The notes under the pieces are model-generated. The model saw nothing but the letters and a program-made list of their open reading frames with translations. It made no database searches and was not told where the DNA came from. The translations under genes and the position numbers were made by a program. Of a DNA stretch of 24,221 bases, positions 6,935-14,559 are shown piece after piece. Within the stretch, counting starts at the first letter, position 1; each line of letters opens with the position of its first letter. The stretch is from Phycisphaerae bacterium (lineage in GTDB: Bacteria; Planctomycetota; Phycisphaerae; UBA1845; UTPLA1): contig JAFGQA010000218.1 in the NCBI GenBank assembly GCA_016935885.1, positions 1 through 24,221 of the forward strand, written 5' to 3'.

Positions 6935-8089
6935 TCACCCACATGGCCAGTCCGTGATGCGGCGGGCGATCGTTTGCGGGTCGATCAGGCCGCCGTCGCA
7001 GCGGAGGATCGATTCGATCTTGACGGCCTTGACGATTCTCGACAGCTCGTCCGCGTACAGGCCCATGTTCAATTCGGGCATCAGGATTCGAGACACATAC
7101 GGTGTGAGCGCCCGACGAAGGGCCGCCTCGGGCATCGGCCACAGGCTGTGGATCGTCAGGTGGCTCACTCGGGACCCGGCGGAACGAACCAGCTTCACCG
7201 CCTTGCTCGCGGCTTGGTCGGCCAGGCCGTAGGAAACCAGCAGCGTCTGCGCGTCCGGGTCGGGATCGGCCTCGACGTGTTGGAGAAAGTCTCGATGATC
7301 GGTGATCTTGTTGCTCAGGCGAGTCAATCTGGCCTCAAGTCCGGCTGGATCGGCGATCAAGGCGTCGTATGCGACCGCAGCCGGACCGCTGTCCATCGTC
7401 CCTTTCCTCGCAAAGGATGGGGCCCCTGCGTCGTTGCCGCCTGGCCGTGTGGGCGGTGAACTCGCGGATGGAATGCCTGCGACACGCACGGCCGGCGGCA
7501 GGTCGATGCCGTCCAAGGCAACGGCCTGCGGTATCAAGGCAATGTCCCTCGACGTCAAGAGCACGACAGGCGTGCGAAGGCGCTCGGCGACATCGAAGGC
7601 TACACAGGTGAGCCGATATGATGAGGCAGCGTCCGTTGCGGCCAACACGGGCAGCGGCAGGCTCCCCGGCGTCAGGTGTCGCGCCAAGGCCACGTCGCCG
7701 TCGCCCGCGGCAGGTTCGATGTGGTCGCCGTAGCCGACGTGCTGGCAGTGAACGAGGACCATCGGAATCTCGGCCATCTGGGCAAGGCCGATTTGTTCGC
7801 CGCACGCACGCAGTGCCGACCCGGCCGTGGCGGCCATTGCCCGTGCGCCACACGCGGCTGCTTCGACGCATCGTTCCACAGCGGCAGCGGCACTGCACGC
7901 TTGAACGGCGGCGGCGCCATCCCGCGTGTCCGTGGTGTTCACGCCGGCCTTGCCGAACGCTAGACCGAATTCGTCGAGCGTGGACGCTACTGCAGCGGCG
8001 GGCTGCGCGGCAAAGAAATCGCAGCCGGCCCACAGGGCAGCCTGGGCGACGGCCTGGTTCCCAGTGACGATTCTCTTAATGGGATGCAC
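6935..8089 (-). CDS. divergent 2-oxoacid:acceptor oxidoreductase alpha-subunit-like protein
   Basis: This 384-residue protein resembles the alpha (KorA/VorB/PorA) subunits of ferredoxin-dependent 2-oxoacid oxidoreductases. The fold signature is clear: GNQAVAQAALWAGCDFFAAQP (10-30), the block with AACGARAMAATAG and AEIPMVLVHCQ (78-116), VAERLRTPVVLLTSRDI (167-183), and the C-terminal SYGLADQAASKAVKLVRSAG (286-305) with LWPMPEAALRRAL and LMPELNMGLY. Yet key blocks are altered: PITP of the family is PAAA, TSGPG is TAGSA, and the VQRGGPSTG loop is CQHVGYGDH. No beta or gamma subunit is nearby. The GTG at 8089 starts 23 bases after the preceding gene, with GGAG unusually close. The longer frame to 8635 is antisense-frame shadow of the glycosyltransferase. 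It may be non-catalytic or have a new substrate. Confidence 0.72.
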   Translation of the reverse strand: MHPIKRIVTGNQAVAQAALWAGCDFFAAQPAAAVASTLDEFGLAFGKAGVNTTDTRDGAAAVQACSAAAAVERCVEAAACGARAMAATAGSALRACGEQIGLAQMAEIPMVLVHCQHVGYGDHIEPAAGDGDVALARHLTPGSLPLPVLAATDAASSYRLTCVAFDVAERLRTPVVLLTSRDIALIPQAVALDGIDLPPAVRVAGIPSASSPPTRPGGNDAGAPSFARKGTMDSGPAAVAYDALIADPAGLEARLTRLSNKITDHRDFLQHVEADPDPDAQTLLVSYGLADQAASKAVKLVRSAGSRVSHLTIHSLWPMPEAALRRALTPYVSRILMPELNMGLYADELSRIVKAVKIESILRCDGGLIDPQTIARRITDWPCG

Positions 8090-8112
8090 ACTCCGTTCTC
8101 GGGTCGGGCAGG

Positions 8113-9672
8113 CTAACAGAGAAGATGGACACGTGAGGCGACGGCACGGACGCGCAAAGCTGTCCTTGAAAAGTGCGCCAAGAAGGACGGCCGAGCTTGC
8201 CCGACGGCGGCTCGCCGAGCCGATTGCCGCGTCAGCCACCCGGTGTCGCGCAGGGTCAACGCCGCGTACGGGATGATCCACGACAGGCACGCCACCCAGA
8301 AGAACCCGTACACGAACAGCCACACCCAATCGCTGTCGCGCTCGTTCTCGTAGTAGATCACAGACACGGTCATGGCATACAGAATGACCACGCCGAGATG
8401 ACGCAGCAGATAGCCCTGGTTGGTGGCCAGCAATGCCGTGCTGTTGACGATCAGGAGCGCCGGCACGACGAGCGACAGGGCCGCCAGCATCATGTTCAGG
8501 CGGAAGGCGTGCAGGTATCGCGTGCGGAAGCGGCTGAACATGAAGCCGAACAGGACCATGGTCTCCCGAATGTTGCTCCGTGCCCACCGCAGGAACATCC
8601 GCGTCAGCCCGCCGTACGTGTGCGGCATCTTGCACCGGACGACGGCGTTTCCCTGGTAGGCGGTCAGCCAGCCCTCACGGAGGAACAGGTTCGTCATGGC
8701 GCGATCCTCGCCGGTGACGCAGGGCCGGCCGAGGAAACGCTGGCCGAGCCACTCGTCCGCCACCTTGCGGACCACGTCGGCCCGATACACGCTCAGGGCG
8801 CCCGGCGTGCAGAAGACGCCCCGGAATTCGTTTTGGTATGCCCGGACAAACTTGAACGATAGGCTGAACGTACACTTGAGGAAACGCGTCATCAGGCTTT
8901 GGCGCGGATTGAGCACCTGGACGCAACCCGCCACGCAGCCGACGGCCGGGTCGCGGACAAGCGGCGTGACGGCGTTTCGCAAGGCGTCGGGCGCCAGCAC
9001 GCTGTCGGAATCCACGGTCACGAAGACGTCGCCGCGGCCCCGGTCGAAGCCGCGGTAAAGCGCCCTCCGTTTGCCCATGTTGGCCGGCTGTCGCAGGGTC
9101 ACGATCCTGACGCGGTCCTGGACCTGCCCCGCGGCGGCCAAGATGTGCAACCACGTGTCGTCGGCGCTGCCGTCGTCGACGGCGATGATCTCCATTCGGT
9201 CGGCCGGATATCGGCTCCCGGCAACAGACAGGATGGCCTGCCGAACCAGCGAGCCTTCGTTGAAGGCGGGGATGATGACGGAGACGGACGGCAGCCTGAC
9301 GTCTTCCACCGGGGGCATGGGGCGATACCGGCGCCACAGCGAGATCCGCCAGACGAGGGCGGCGTACATCATCGCCCCGTAGGCAAGCATGACGATCCAG
9401 AAGACCCTGCCCAACGCGGACTGCGGAAACAGTGTATGCCTGTCCCAAAACGTCCCGCTCGTCAACACAACGCCCAGCAACGCTGCAGCGGCCCCAACGA
9501 TGATGACCTTCAGGCAGCACTCGGGCCACGTCTCGGCATCAGCCGAGGCGGCCAGCGAAGCCGGAGCCTCGACGGCGGATGGGCGATGGGGGACAGACCA
9601 CTCGCCGGCAGCACCCACGTAACGTCCGAGCGCAGACATGGTCGTCTCAATTGGCGTTTGCAGGCATGACAT
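8113..9672 (-). CDS. membrane glycosyltransferase family 2, hyaluronan-synthase-like
   Basis: A 519-residue processive-type glycosyltransferase. Two hydrophobic segments precede the catalytic domain (about 53-72 and 90-108). The GT-A domain holds VSVIIPAFNEGS (130-141), VDDGS (165-169), the metal-binding DSDS (221-224), GED (321-323) and LRWARSNIRE (361-370), which corresponds to the QxxRW region of hyaluronan, chitin and NodC-type synthases, though the leading Gln is not conserved. Three or four membrane segments follow (393-415, 424-440, 450-475). GWLTR near the C-terminus is also typical of these enzymes. It probably makes and exports a beta-linked polysaccharide; the sugar cannot be told. 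The start may be the ATG at 9639. It opens the minus-strand run to lgt. Confidence 0.85.
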   Translation of the reverse strand: MSCLQTPIETTMSALGRYVGAAGEWSVPHRPSAVEAPASLAASADAETWPECCLKVIIVGAAAALLGVVLTSGTFWDRHTLFPQSALGRVFWIVMLAYGAMMYAALVWRISLWRRYRPMPPVEDVRLPSVSVIIPAFNEGSLVRQAILSVAGSRYPADRMEIIAVDDGSADDTWLHILAAAGQVQDRVRIVTLRQPANMGKRRALYRGFDRGRGDVFVTVDSDSVLAPDALRNAVTPLVRDPAVGCVAGCVQVLNPRQSLMTRFLKCTFSLSFKFVRAYQNEFRGVFCTPGALSVYRADVVRKVADEWLGQRFLGRPCVTGEDRAMTNLFLREGWLTAYQGNAVVRCKMPHTYGGLTRMFLRWARSNIRETMVLFGFMFSRFRTRYLHAFRLNMMLAALSLVVPALLIVNSTALLATNQGYLLRHLGVVILYAMTVSVIYYENERDSDWVWLFVYGFFWVACLSWIIPYAALTLRDTGWLTRQSARRAAVGQARPSFLAHFSRTALRVRAVASRVHLLC

Positions 9673-10021
9673 CGCACGGATCCACTTGACTCACCCCACC
9701 GCGCCGACACATTCGTGATTCTACGTCTCGCCGGGTCGAGCTTCAATTGCGGCCGTCACCGGCCGGGCACCGGTCCATACGAGCCTGCCAACTGCTCATT
9801 CGGCATTCTGACGCTTCGCGCCCGTCTCCGGCAGGCCGTCGCGCAAGGCTCACTGCGATAAGCTCCCTGGAGTAGACCCGCAATGCCACCCAGACGTTGG
9901 CTTGACGGACAGCCCTATAACGCAACACCCAACCAAGCTCTCGATGGGCGCTGCCCAACAGTTGAGAGTGCGTCCCAAAACTCTCACGGCCCCACCGCCA
10001 GGGGCACGGTAGTCAATGATA

Positions 10022-10069
10022 TGTGGCACCGCCGTTTCGCCTGTGATCCCGCCGGGAGACGCCGGCGGG
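10022..10069. repeat. family E variant with CCCGCCGG stem
   Basis: TGTGGCACCG followed by CCGTTTCGCC resembles the E element at 1730-1835. Immediately after, CCCGCCGG (10048-10055) pairs perfectly with CCGGCGGG (10062-10069) around a 6-base loop. Confidence 0.5.
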
Positions 10070-10086
10070 TCCGTGACAGTCCGGGC

Positions 10087-10116
10087 GGGTGCCACTGGCA
10101 GCTTGCCTGCCAGTGC
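10087..10116 (+). repeat. single family A hairpin
   Basis: CACTGGCAG (10093-10101), loop CTTGC, CTGCCAGTG (10107-10115): identical to the stem and loop of the tandem units at 2766-2839. Confidence 0.85.
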
Positions 10117-10160
10117 GTTATACCCCATGCGCTCAGCGCAGAGGCCGCACGGACGGACAA

Positions 10161-10196
10161 GGCGCCCAGAATCGACGGCCGCCGGAAGTGTCACGG
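10161..10196 (-). repeat. dispersed repeat F
   Basis: On the minus strand it reads CACTTCCGGCGGCCGTCGAT then TCTGGGCGCC, closely matching 23784-23816. It is bordered by a GACAAGGCGCC remnant of a family A hairpin. Confidence 0.6.
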
Positions 10197-10217
10197 ACCC
10201 CCACGGACCCGCCGCCG

Positions 10218-10301
10218 GTGCAGGTCCCCGTCTTCATCAAGAACGGGGACAAGCTGCGCATCAGCGCCGAAACCCACCAGCACCTCGGCAAGGAACACTG
10301 A
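10218..10301 (+). pseudogene. probable 3' relic of an elongation factor P gene
   Basis: In one frame these bases encode VQVPVFIKNGDKLRISAETH followed by a short tail and a stop (TGA 10299-10301). This matches the last segment of the EF-P C-terminal OB domain (family pattern V-x-V-P-L-F-I-x-x-G-[DE]-x-[IL]-[KR]-V) at the correct distance from the end of the protein. Upstream in the same frame there is only repeat sequence and no EF-P domain. It therefore looks like a gene whose 5' part was replaced by repeats F and A. It ends 17 bases from the converging aroF stop. The match is short and judged by eye. Confidence 0.45.
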
Positions 10302-10318
10302 GCAAAGAAAGGGGCAGG

Positions 10319-11332
10319 CTATGCTCGGCCGCACGCATGAATGATCGAAGGCAGGTCCTTCATCAAGGAGGAGAACTGGTCCAGATCGAGCGACTGCTCG
10401 CCATCGGACCATGCCTGGGCCGGCGTGTGATGCACCTCGAGCAGCAGGCCGTCGGCGCCACAGGCGATTGCGGCCTTGCTCATCGGCGGGACCAGATGGC
10501 TGCGGCCAGTTCCGTGCGAAGGATCGACGATGACCGGCAGCCGCGACAGCCGCTTCAGCTCCGGCACGACGGCGAGGGCCAGCGTGTTGCGGACGTATCT
10601 TTCATGGGTGCGGATGCCGCGCTCGCAGAGAATGATGTTTCGATTCCCGGCTTGCATCACGTACTCGGCCGCCATGAGGTACTCTTCGATCGTGGCGCTC
10701 CAGCCCCGCTTGAGCAAAACGGGCTTGTCCTGCTTGCCCACCTCGGTCAATAGCAGCGAGCAGTGCATGTTGCGTGAGCCGACCTGAAGCACGTCGGCGT
10801 ACTTCGCGACCAGTGCCACCTGATCGCGGCACATCACCTCCGTCACGATCGCCAGGCCCGTTTCCTCCCTGGCTCGGGCCAGCATCTCCAGGCCGCGTTC
10901 GCCGTGGCCCTGGAAGGAATAGGGCGTGGTCCTTGGCTTGAAGGCCCCGCCGCGTAGCCCGATGGCGCCGGCCTCCTTGACGGCGGCGGCGATTTCCAGC
11001 AACTGGTCCTGCGTCTCCACGCTGCACGGGCCAGCGATCACACCGATCTTCTTGCCGCCGATTGTGGCATGGGTCCCCAGCGGGACCTCGTACGTTCCCT
11101 GGTGGGCCTTCCGATCGATCGCGTGGATCGGCTCCGCCTTGTCCAGCACCTTGTCCACCATCGGCGCCCTCTCCAGGACGGAGCGGTCAAAGCGATCGTT
11201 GACCCCCAGCACCTCCACCACCTTCCGGCCGGCGCTGTCGATGACACAATTGCTCGTGCCCATCGCCTGCAACAGCTTCACGACGCCGCCGACGTCTTCA
11301 TCGGTGCTCCGCGGGTTCATGACGACGATCAT
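10319..11332 (-). CDS. aroF: 3-deoxy-7-phosphoheptulonate synthase (type I-beta DAHP synthase)
   Basis: The enzyme condenses phosphoenolpyruvate with erythrose 4-phosphate to start the shikimate pathway. Residues 1-65 are the ferredoxin-like regulatory domain found in the Thermotoga-type subfamily. The barrel follows: AGPCSVE (100-106, metal Cys103), GGAFKPRT (128-135), VGSRNM (184-189), LLKRGW (206-211), LCERGIRTHERYVRNT (235-250), DPSHGTGR (270-277, His273), LLEVHH (297-302, Glu299) and SDGEQSL (309-315, Asp309). All expected catalytic and metal residues are present. The length of 337 is usual. The ATG at 11332 follows a consensus AAGGAGG with a 6-base spacing, which fixes the start and predicts strong translation. 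No other aro gene is nearby. Confidence 0.96.
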   Translation of the reverse strand: MIVVMNPRSTDEDVGGVVKLLQAMGTSNCVIDSAGRKVVEVLGVNDRFDRSVLERAPMVDKVLDKAEPIHAIDRKAHQGTYEVPLGTHATIGGKKIGVIAGPCSVETQDQLLEIAAAVKEAGAIGLRGGAFKPRTTPYSFQGHGERGLEMLARAREETGLAIVTEVMCRDQVALVAKYADVLQVGSRNMHCSLLLTEVGKQDKPVLLKRGWSATIEEYLMAAEYVMQAGNRNIILCERGIRTHERYVRNTLALAVVPELKRLSRLPVIVDPSHGTGRSHLVPPMSKAAIACGADGLLLEVHHTPAQAWSDGEQSLDLDQFSSLMKDLPSIIHACGRA

Positions 11333-11338
11333 GCTCCG

Positions 11339-11345
11339 CCTCCTT
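11339..11345 (-). promoter_or_regulatory. consensus Shine-Dalgarno of aroF
   Basis: On the minus strand AAGGAGG ends 6 bases before the ATG at 11332. It is the strongest ribosome site in the window and selects this ATG over the in-frame ATG at 11320. Confidence 0.8.
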
Positions 11346-11624
11346 GTGCGCGATCAACCTGCCGTGAGGGGCCGCTCTGCATCTCGCCTCGTCTGATCCT
11401 TTTGGTCCGACAGCCCGGCACCTTCCCACCTGCCAACCACCCGGCCACTCTGGAGATGCGATGACCCTGCTTCCCACGAAGGGCGCCACGTAGATCTAGT
11501 AAGGCGAAACCGTGCCCGCGCCGAGCTAGGTGTCTCCGTTCGCGCGCATCTTCACCCCGATTCAGCCCATCAGCCTACCAGGTAGCTTATCGTCTCCGCA
11601 GTTCGACTGCAAGCCTTTTTGTGC
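11346..11624. other. gap between ridA-like gene and aroF
   Basis: About 280 bases without a supported gene. Small folds are present: CTACC-A-GGTAG (11575-11585) and GCAG-TTCGA-CTGC followed by a five-T run (11599-11620 on the plus strand). The second resembles a weak intrinsic terminator, but it points along the plus strand, where no gene ends. No convincing aroF promoter was found. Confidence 0.5.
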
Positions 11625-12143
11625 TTATCGGCCCTTTGGGATCATCGCAATCGCTTCGATCTCCACCAGCAACTCCGGCCGGCAGATTCGGGCCTCAATG
11701 CACGTGCTTGCCGGCAGCGGATCCAGCCCCTCCTCGACGTAAAAAGCGTTGCGGACCTCGTTGAACTCGTCGTAGCACCGGAAGTCCGCCAGGTAACACG
11801 TGGTTCGCACGACGTCATGCCAGTCGGCCCCCTCGCTCTCGAGAAGGCCCTTGATGTTGGTAAAGGTCCGCCGGGTCTGGGCCTTGACGTCGCCGGGGTG
11901 GACCGATTCGCCGTTTTCATCGACGCTCGCCGTGCCCGATATGAACAGCATGACGCAGTTGTCCAGATCCACACGCATGCCGCGGACGAACGACACCTTC
12001 TTCTCGTAGTCGTAGGCCTCGTTCAGCACCCCCTTGTTCTCGATGGGGGTCTTCTTCATGCGTGTCTTGCCATGCACACCTGCTGCTCCACCCGGTTTCT
12101 TTGAGGACCCTCGGGATTCTCGCACGCCAGTCGCGTTATCCAT
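11625..12143 (-). CDS. RidA/YjgF-family protein
   Basis: A 172-residue member of the RidA (YjgF/YER057c/UK114) family; true RidA enzymes hydrolyse reactive enamines and imines formed by PLP enzymes. The family core is clear: ISGTASVDENGE, VKAQTRRTFTNIKGLLESEG, VRTTCYLADF and the C-terminal VEIEAIAM. At the position of the catalytic Arg (PARSCVEV in E. coli RidA) this protein has PASTCIEA, so the key Arg is Ser and imine deaminase activity is doubtful; it fits the Arg-lacking Rid subgroups. A GGAGG 7 bases before the ATG at 12143 supports this start, giving a basic N-terminal extension of about 28 residues before the second Met (12059). Confidence 0.85.
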   Translation of the reverse strand: MDNATGVRESRGSSKKPGGAAGVHGKTRMKKTPIENKGVLNEAYDYEKKVSFVRGMRVDLDNCVMLFISGTASVDENGESVHPGDVKAQTRRTFTNIKGLLESEGADWHDVVRTTCYLADFRCYDEFNEVRNAFYVEEGLDPLPASTCIEARICRPELLVEIEAIAMIPKGR

Positions 12144-12171
12144 ACTTCATCCTCCAGAATGCTCCCATGCT

Positions 12172-12180
12172 ATTCTAACA
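12172..12180 (-). promoter_or_regulatory. extended -10 promoter candidate for the RidA-family gene
   Basis: On the minus strand TGTTAGAAT gives an extended -10 (TG-n-TAGAAT, 5 of 6 matches), which would start transcription about 22-25 bases before the ATG. The -35 region is poor (CAGACC at 17 bases), as expected for extended -10 promoters. Confidence 0.4.
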
Positions 12181-12256
12181 GATTCGCCCTGTCTGGTCTG
12201 CCCCCCTGCCGCATGTTCGACACACAAACATTCAGTTGACCCTTTATCCATTACCT

Positions 12257-12280
12257 CTCTGCGCCCCTGCGCCTCTGCGT
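12257..12280. repeat. three octamer repeats CTCTGCGC
   Basis: CTCTGCGC, CCCTGCGC and CTCTGCGT follow each other without gap. It lies upstream of the RidA-family gene, in the short stretch after the FG-GAP gene. Confidence 0.6.
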
Positions 12281-12325
12281 GATGCGTCGCTCTGGCTGGG
12301 CCGCGACGACCGGCGTGGGATGGCG

Positions 12326-14032
12326 TCATTCCAGCCCCGTCGCTGCTTCGTCGTTCGCCCTCCCCGCCGGGCTGCCTGCCCGCTGCCGAATGGTCAGTAT
12401 TCTGTCCGTTGGGACGTTCTGCACGGCCTGCCGCGAGCCGTCCGGCCAGGTCACCTCCAGTCGATCGATCTTGCCGTGTCCGCCAAGGCCGAAGTGGATC
12501 CGCGGATCGTGCTGCGACAGGTAGCTGCCGGCCGAGGCCCTGTGCCGAACCAGCGTCCGGTCGCCGAGCGTGATCCTGACAACGGCGCCGATGGCGTCTC
12601 GATTGGGCTCGCGACCGACCAGATTCACTTGCAGCCAGTGCCGCCCGCGGCCAGGTGTGTCGTTCCGCAGCAAGGTCGGCCGGTCGTTCAGATTGACGAT
12701 CAGCAGATCCACATCTCCATCGTTGTCGAAGTCGCCTCGGGCCACACCCCTGCTGACGAACTTGCCGACCCGGTTCGCATCCGCTCCACCAGATGTCGTG
12801 GTGACAGGGACGAACCGCCCCTGCCCGCTGTTGATGAACAGTGCGTTTGGCTGGGCATCGAGCAGGCAGGCGCTGCCGTTGGCGATGTAGGCATCCGGAT
12901 GGCTGTCGAGATCGAAATCCGCCAATATCCCGCCCCAACTGTGGTACTGCAGCACGGCCGCGGTGATGCCGGACCGGACGGCCAAGTCCTCGAACATCCC
13001 GCCGCCCATGTTGTGGTACAGGCAGCAGAGGTTCATGTCCGGCACGAGGATGTCGAACAGTCCGTCGCCATCATAGTCGGCGACCTCGACGGCCATGGCG
13101 GCAGCGGCATCACCGGTCTCCCCGAAGGCCACGCCCGCCAGCAAGGCCTCGTCTTCAAAGGTGCCGTCGCCCTTGTTGTGCAGGAGGAAGTTCTCCATGG
13201 CATCGTTTGAGACGAAGACGTCTACCAATCCGTCGTTGTCATAGTCGATGGTGCCGATGCCCATGGCACGGCCGACAGGCTGGATCACGATGCCCGCCTT
13301 GGCGGTTACGTCCGTGAACGTGCCATCAAGATTACCGCGGAACAGCCTGTCCTGCTGCCCTTCGTAGGCGAGCGGGCTGCGGACGCCGTCGGCGGTGTGC
13401 TGCCGCTTCGGATCCGGTACGTACGTCAGGTAGTTGCCCACGTACAGATCCAACCGGCCGTCGCGGTCGTAATCGAAGAACACCGCGCCGACGCTGAACA
13501 GCGGATCATCCACTCCCGCCGCCTTGGCCACTTCGGCAAACGTACCATCGCCGTTGTTGCGGTACAGGAAATTGGGCCCGTAGTTTGTGACGTAGATGTC
13601 GGGATCGCCGTCGCCGTCGTAGTCGGCCACGACCACGGCCATGCCGTAACCGACCTTGGTGATCCCCGCCTTTGCGGTGATGTCTTCGAAGGTGCCGTCG
13701 CCGCGGTTGCGGTACAGCCGATCGGTGGCGGTGGCAAGCTTCCTTCGCTCCTCGGGCTCGATCTTCGGATCGGACAGGCCCTGCTTCCAGCAGCCGTTGA
13801 CGAAGTAGATGTCCATCCAGCCGTCGCCGTCGAAGTCGAGGAAGCCGCAGCCGACGCCGGTGGCCTCGACGATGTTGGACATCTCGTCGTCGCCGATGGT
13901 CTCGACAAAGTCGATGCCCGCCGCCCGAGTCACGTCGGTAAACCGCACCGGCGGCTCGGCCGGTGACTTAACCGGCGGCTCAAGTGCGAAGGCAGCAGCC
14001 GCGAACACGATGATTGACGGAACGATCGGCAC
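12326..14032 (-). CDS. secreted FG-GAP/VCBS repeat protein with ASPIC/UnbV domain
   Basis: A 568-residue protein of the CRTAC1-like family. A short hydrophobic N-terminus (MPIVPSIIVFAAAAFAL) is a probable signal peptide. Seven calcium-binding loops of the DxDxDGxxD type are visible (DFDGDGWMD, DYDGDGDPD, DYDRDGRLD, DYDNDGLVD, DYDGDGLFD, DFDLDSHPD, DFDNDGDVD), so a seven-bladed beta-propeller is expected. The C-terminal ASPIC/UnbV domain begins near HWLQVNLVG and runs to the TWPDGSRQAVQNV motif. Function is unknown; these proteins are extracellular or outer-membrane associated and common in planctomycetes and acidobacteria. The start is a GTG with GGGAGGAGG about 11 bases upstream. Confidence 0.88.
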   Translation of the reverse strand: MPIVPSIIVFAAAAFALEPPVKSPAEPPVRFTDVTRAAGIDFVETIGDDEMSNIVEATGVGCGFLDFDGDGWMDIYFVNGCWKQGLSDPKIEPEERRKLATATDRLYRNRGDGTFEDITAKAGITKVGYGMAVVVADYDGDGDPDIYVTNYGPNFLYRNNGDGTFAEVAKAAGVDDPLFSVGAVFFDYDRDGRLDLYVGNYLTYVPDPKRQHTADGVRSPLAYEGQQDRLFRGNLDGTFTDVTAKAGIVIQPVGRAMGIGTIDYDNDGLVDVFVSNDAMENFLLHNKGDGTFEDEALLAGVAFGETGDAAAAMAVEVADYDGDGLFDILVPDMNLCCLYHNMGGGMFEDLAVRSGITAAVLQYHSWGGILADFDLDSHPDAYIANGSACLLDAQPNALFINSGQGRFVPVTTTSGGADANRVGKFVSRGVARGDFDNDGDVDLLIVNLNDRPTLLRNDTPGRGRHWLQVNLVGREPNRDAIGAVVRITLGDRTLVRHRASAGSYLSQHDPRIHFGLGGHGKIDRLEVTWPDGSRQAVQNVPTDRILTIRQRAGSPAGRANDEAATGLE

Positions 14033-14106
14033 GATCGGCTGTGCCTCCTCCCCGATGATAAGATGGTTTCGGCCTCCGGGCGGCCAAGCGGCGGTCCTTC
14101 TGGATC

Positions 14107-14136
14107 ATGCTACCTTTCCGCGTTGACGCATGTCAA
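14107..14136 (-). promoter_or_regulatory. probable promoter of the FG-GAP gene
   Basis: On the minus strand TTGACA (14131-14136) and TAGCAT (14107-14112, 4 of 6) are separated by 18 bases. The start of translation is about 70 bases downstream. Confidence 0.42.
14123..14136. promoter_or_regulatory. FNR/CRP-type palindrome over the -35 box
   Basis: TTGACGCATGTCAA is a perfect inverted repeat, TTGAC-N4-GTCAA, one base pair per half-site away from the FNR/DNR consensus TTGAT-N4-ATCAA. It overlaps the -35 box of the putative FG-GAP promoter. The regulator is not in the window. Confidence 0.4.
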
Positions 14137-14559
14137 ACGCGCCCGTCGGATCGTACGCATTGGCCCGCTAACCCGTGCAGCCCGCGAGATTCGCTGTGCG
14201 AACTTCTTCTCTTTCCGTATCATGACAAGACCGTACGAGTGCGTCGTGTGACTGAGAGTCTAAGCGGGACTGGGTGATGTCTGAACAGTTGCCAGCCACG
14301 GGTGCCACGGGCAGCTTGCCTGCCGGTGCGTCCATCACCCGTGCGGGCACTGGCGGACAAGCCGCCAGTGGCACCCACACTGTTCAAACATTGGCAGAAC
14401 CGGCTTAGTCCAGAACCTCGACACCGGCGTCCCGGCGGTGATGGCAGAGGCGAGAAGCCTGCGCCGCGGTAGCCCCAGGACGCACTCCGAGACGGGCGGT
14501 CGGCACGGCGGACCCTGCGGATCGCCGTGGTGACAAAGCCGTTGCACAGCGAGTGGAAC
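14137..14559. other. intergenic region with a composite repeat element
   Basis: No gene is supported between the FG-GAP promoter and the symporter start. The middle is filled by the inverted-repeat element at 14277-14391, followed by a degenerate family E hairpin near 14418-14440. The remaining roughly 110 bases upstream of the symporter show no clear promoter. Confidence 0.6.
14277..14391. repeat. 115-bp inverted-repeat element enclosing two family A hairpins
   Basis: Outer arms ATGTCTGAACAGT (14277-14289) and ACTGTTCAAACAT (14379-14391) are 13-base inverted repeats with one mismatch. Inside lie an imperfect A hairpin (14300-14330) and a perfect one in the other orientation, CACTGGCGG-ACAAG-CCGCCAGTG (14348-14370). 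The whole could fold into a cruciform. It has no coding capacity. Confidence 0.75.

Larger units (their letters stand above)
9673..10217. other. intergenic region with degenerate repeats
   Basis: No gene is supported. The region contains a family E variant with a CCCGCCGG/CCGGCGGG stem (10048-10069), a single family A hairpin (10087-10116) and a repeat F copy (10161-10196). The order and partial sequence (a CCGTGAC...GGCGGGTG lead-in, the A hairpin, then GGCCGCACGGA) parallels 2690-2900, so both islands probably descend from one composite unit. Confidence 0.6.

Noticed and set aside
8090..8635. N-terminal extension of the KorA-like frame
   Set aside because: It lies wholly inside the glycosyltransferase gene in another frame and has no family similarity; homology begins at the GTG at 8089.
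11599..11620. tRNA T-arm (GTTCGA motif)
   Set aside because: The flanking bases do not form a 5-bp T-stem and no acceptor, D or anticodon arm can be drawn around it.
12147..12938. 263-residue minus-strand open frame
   Set aside because: Overlaps the ASPIC domain of the FG-GAP gene in another frame and shows no domain of its own.
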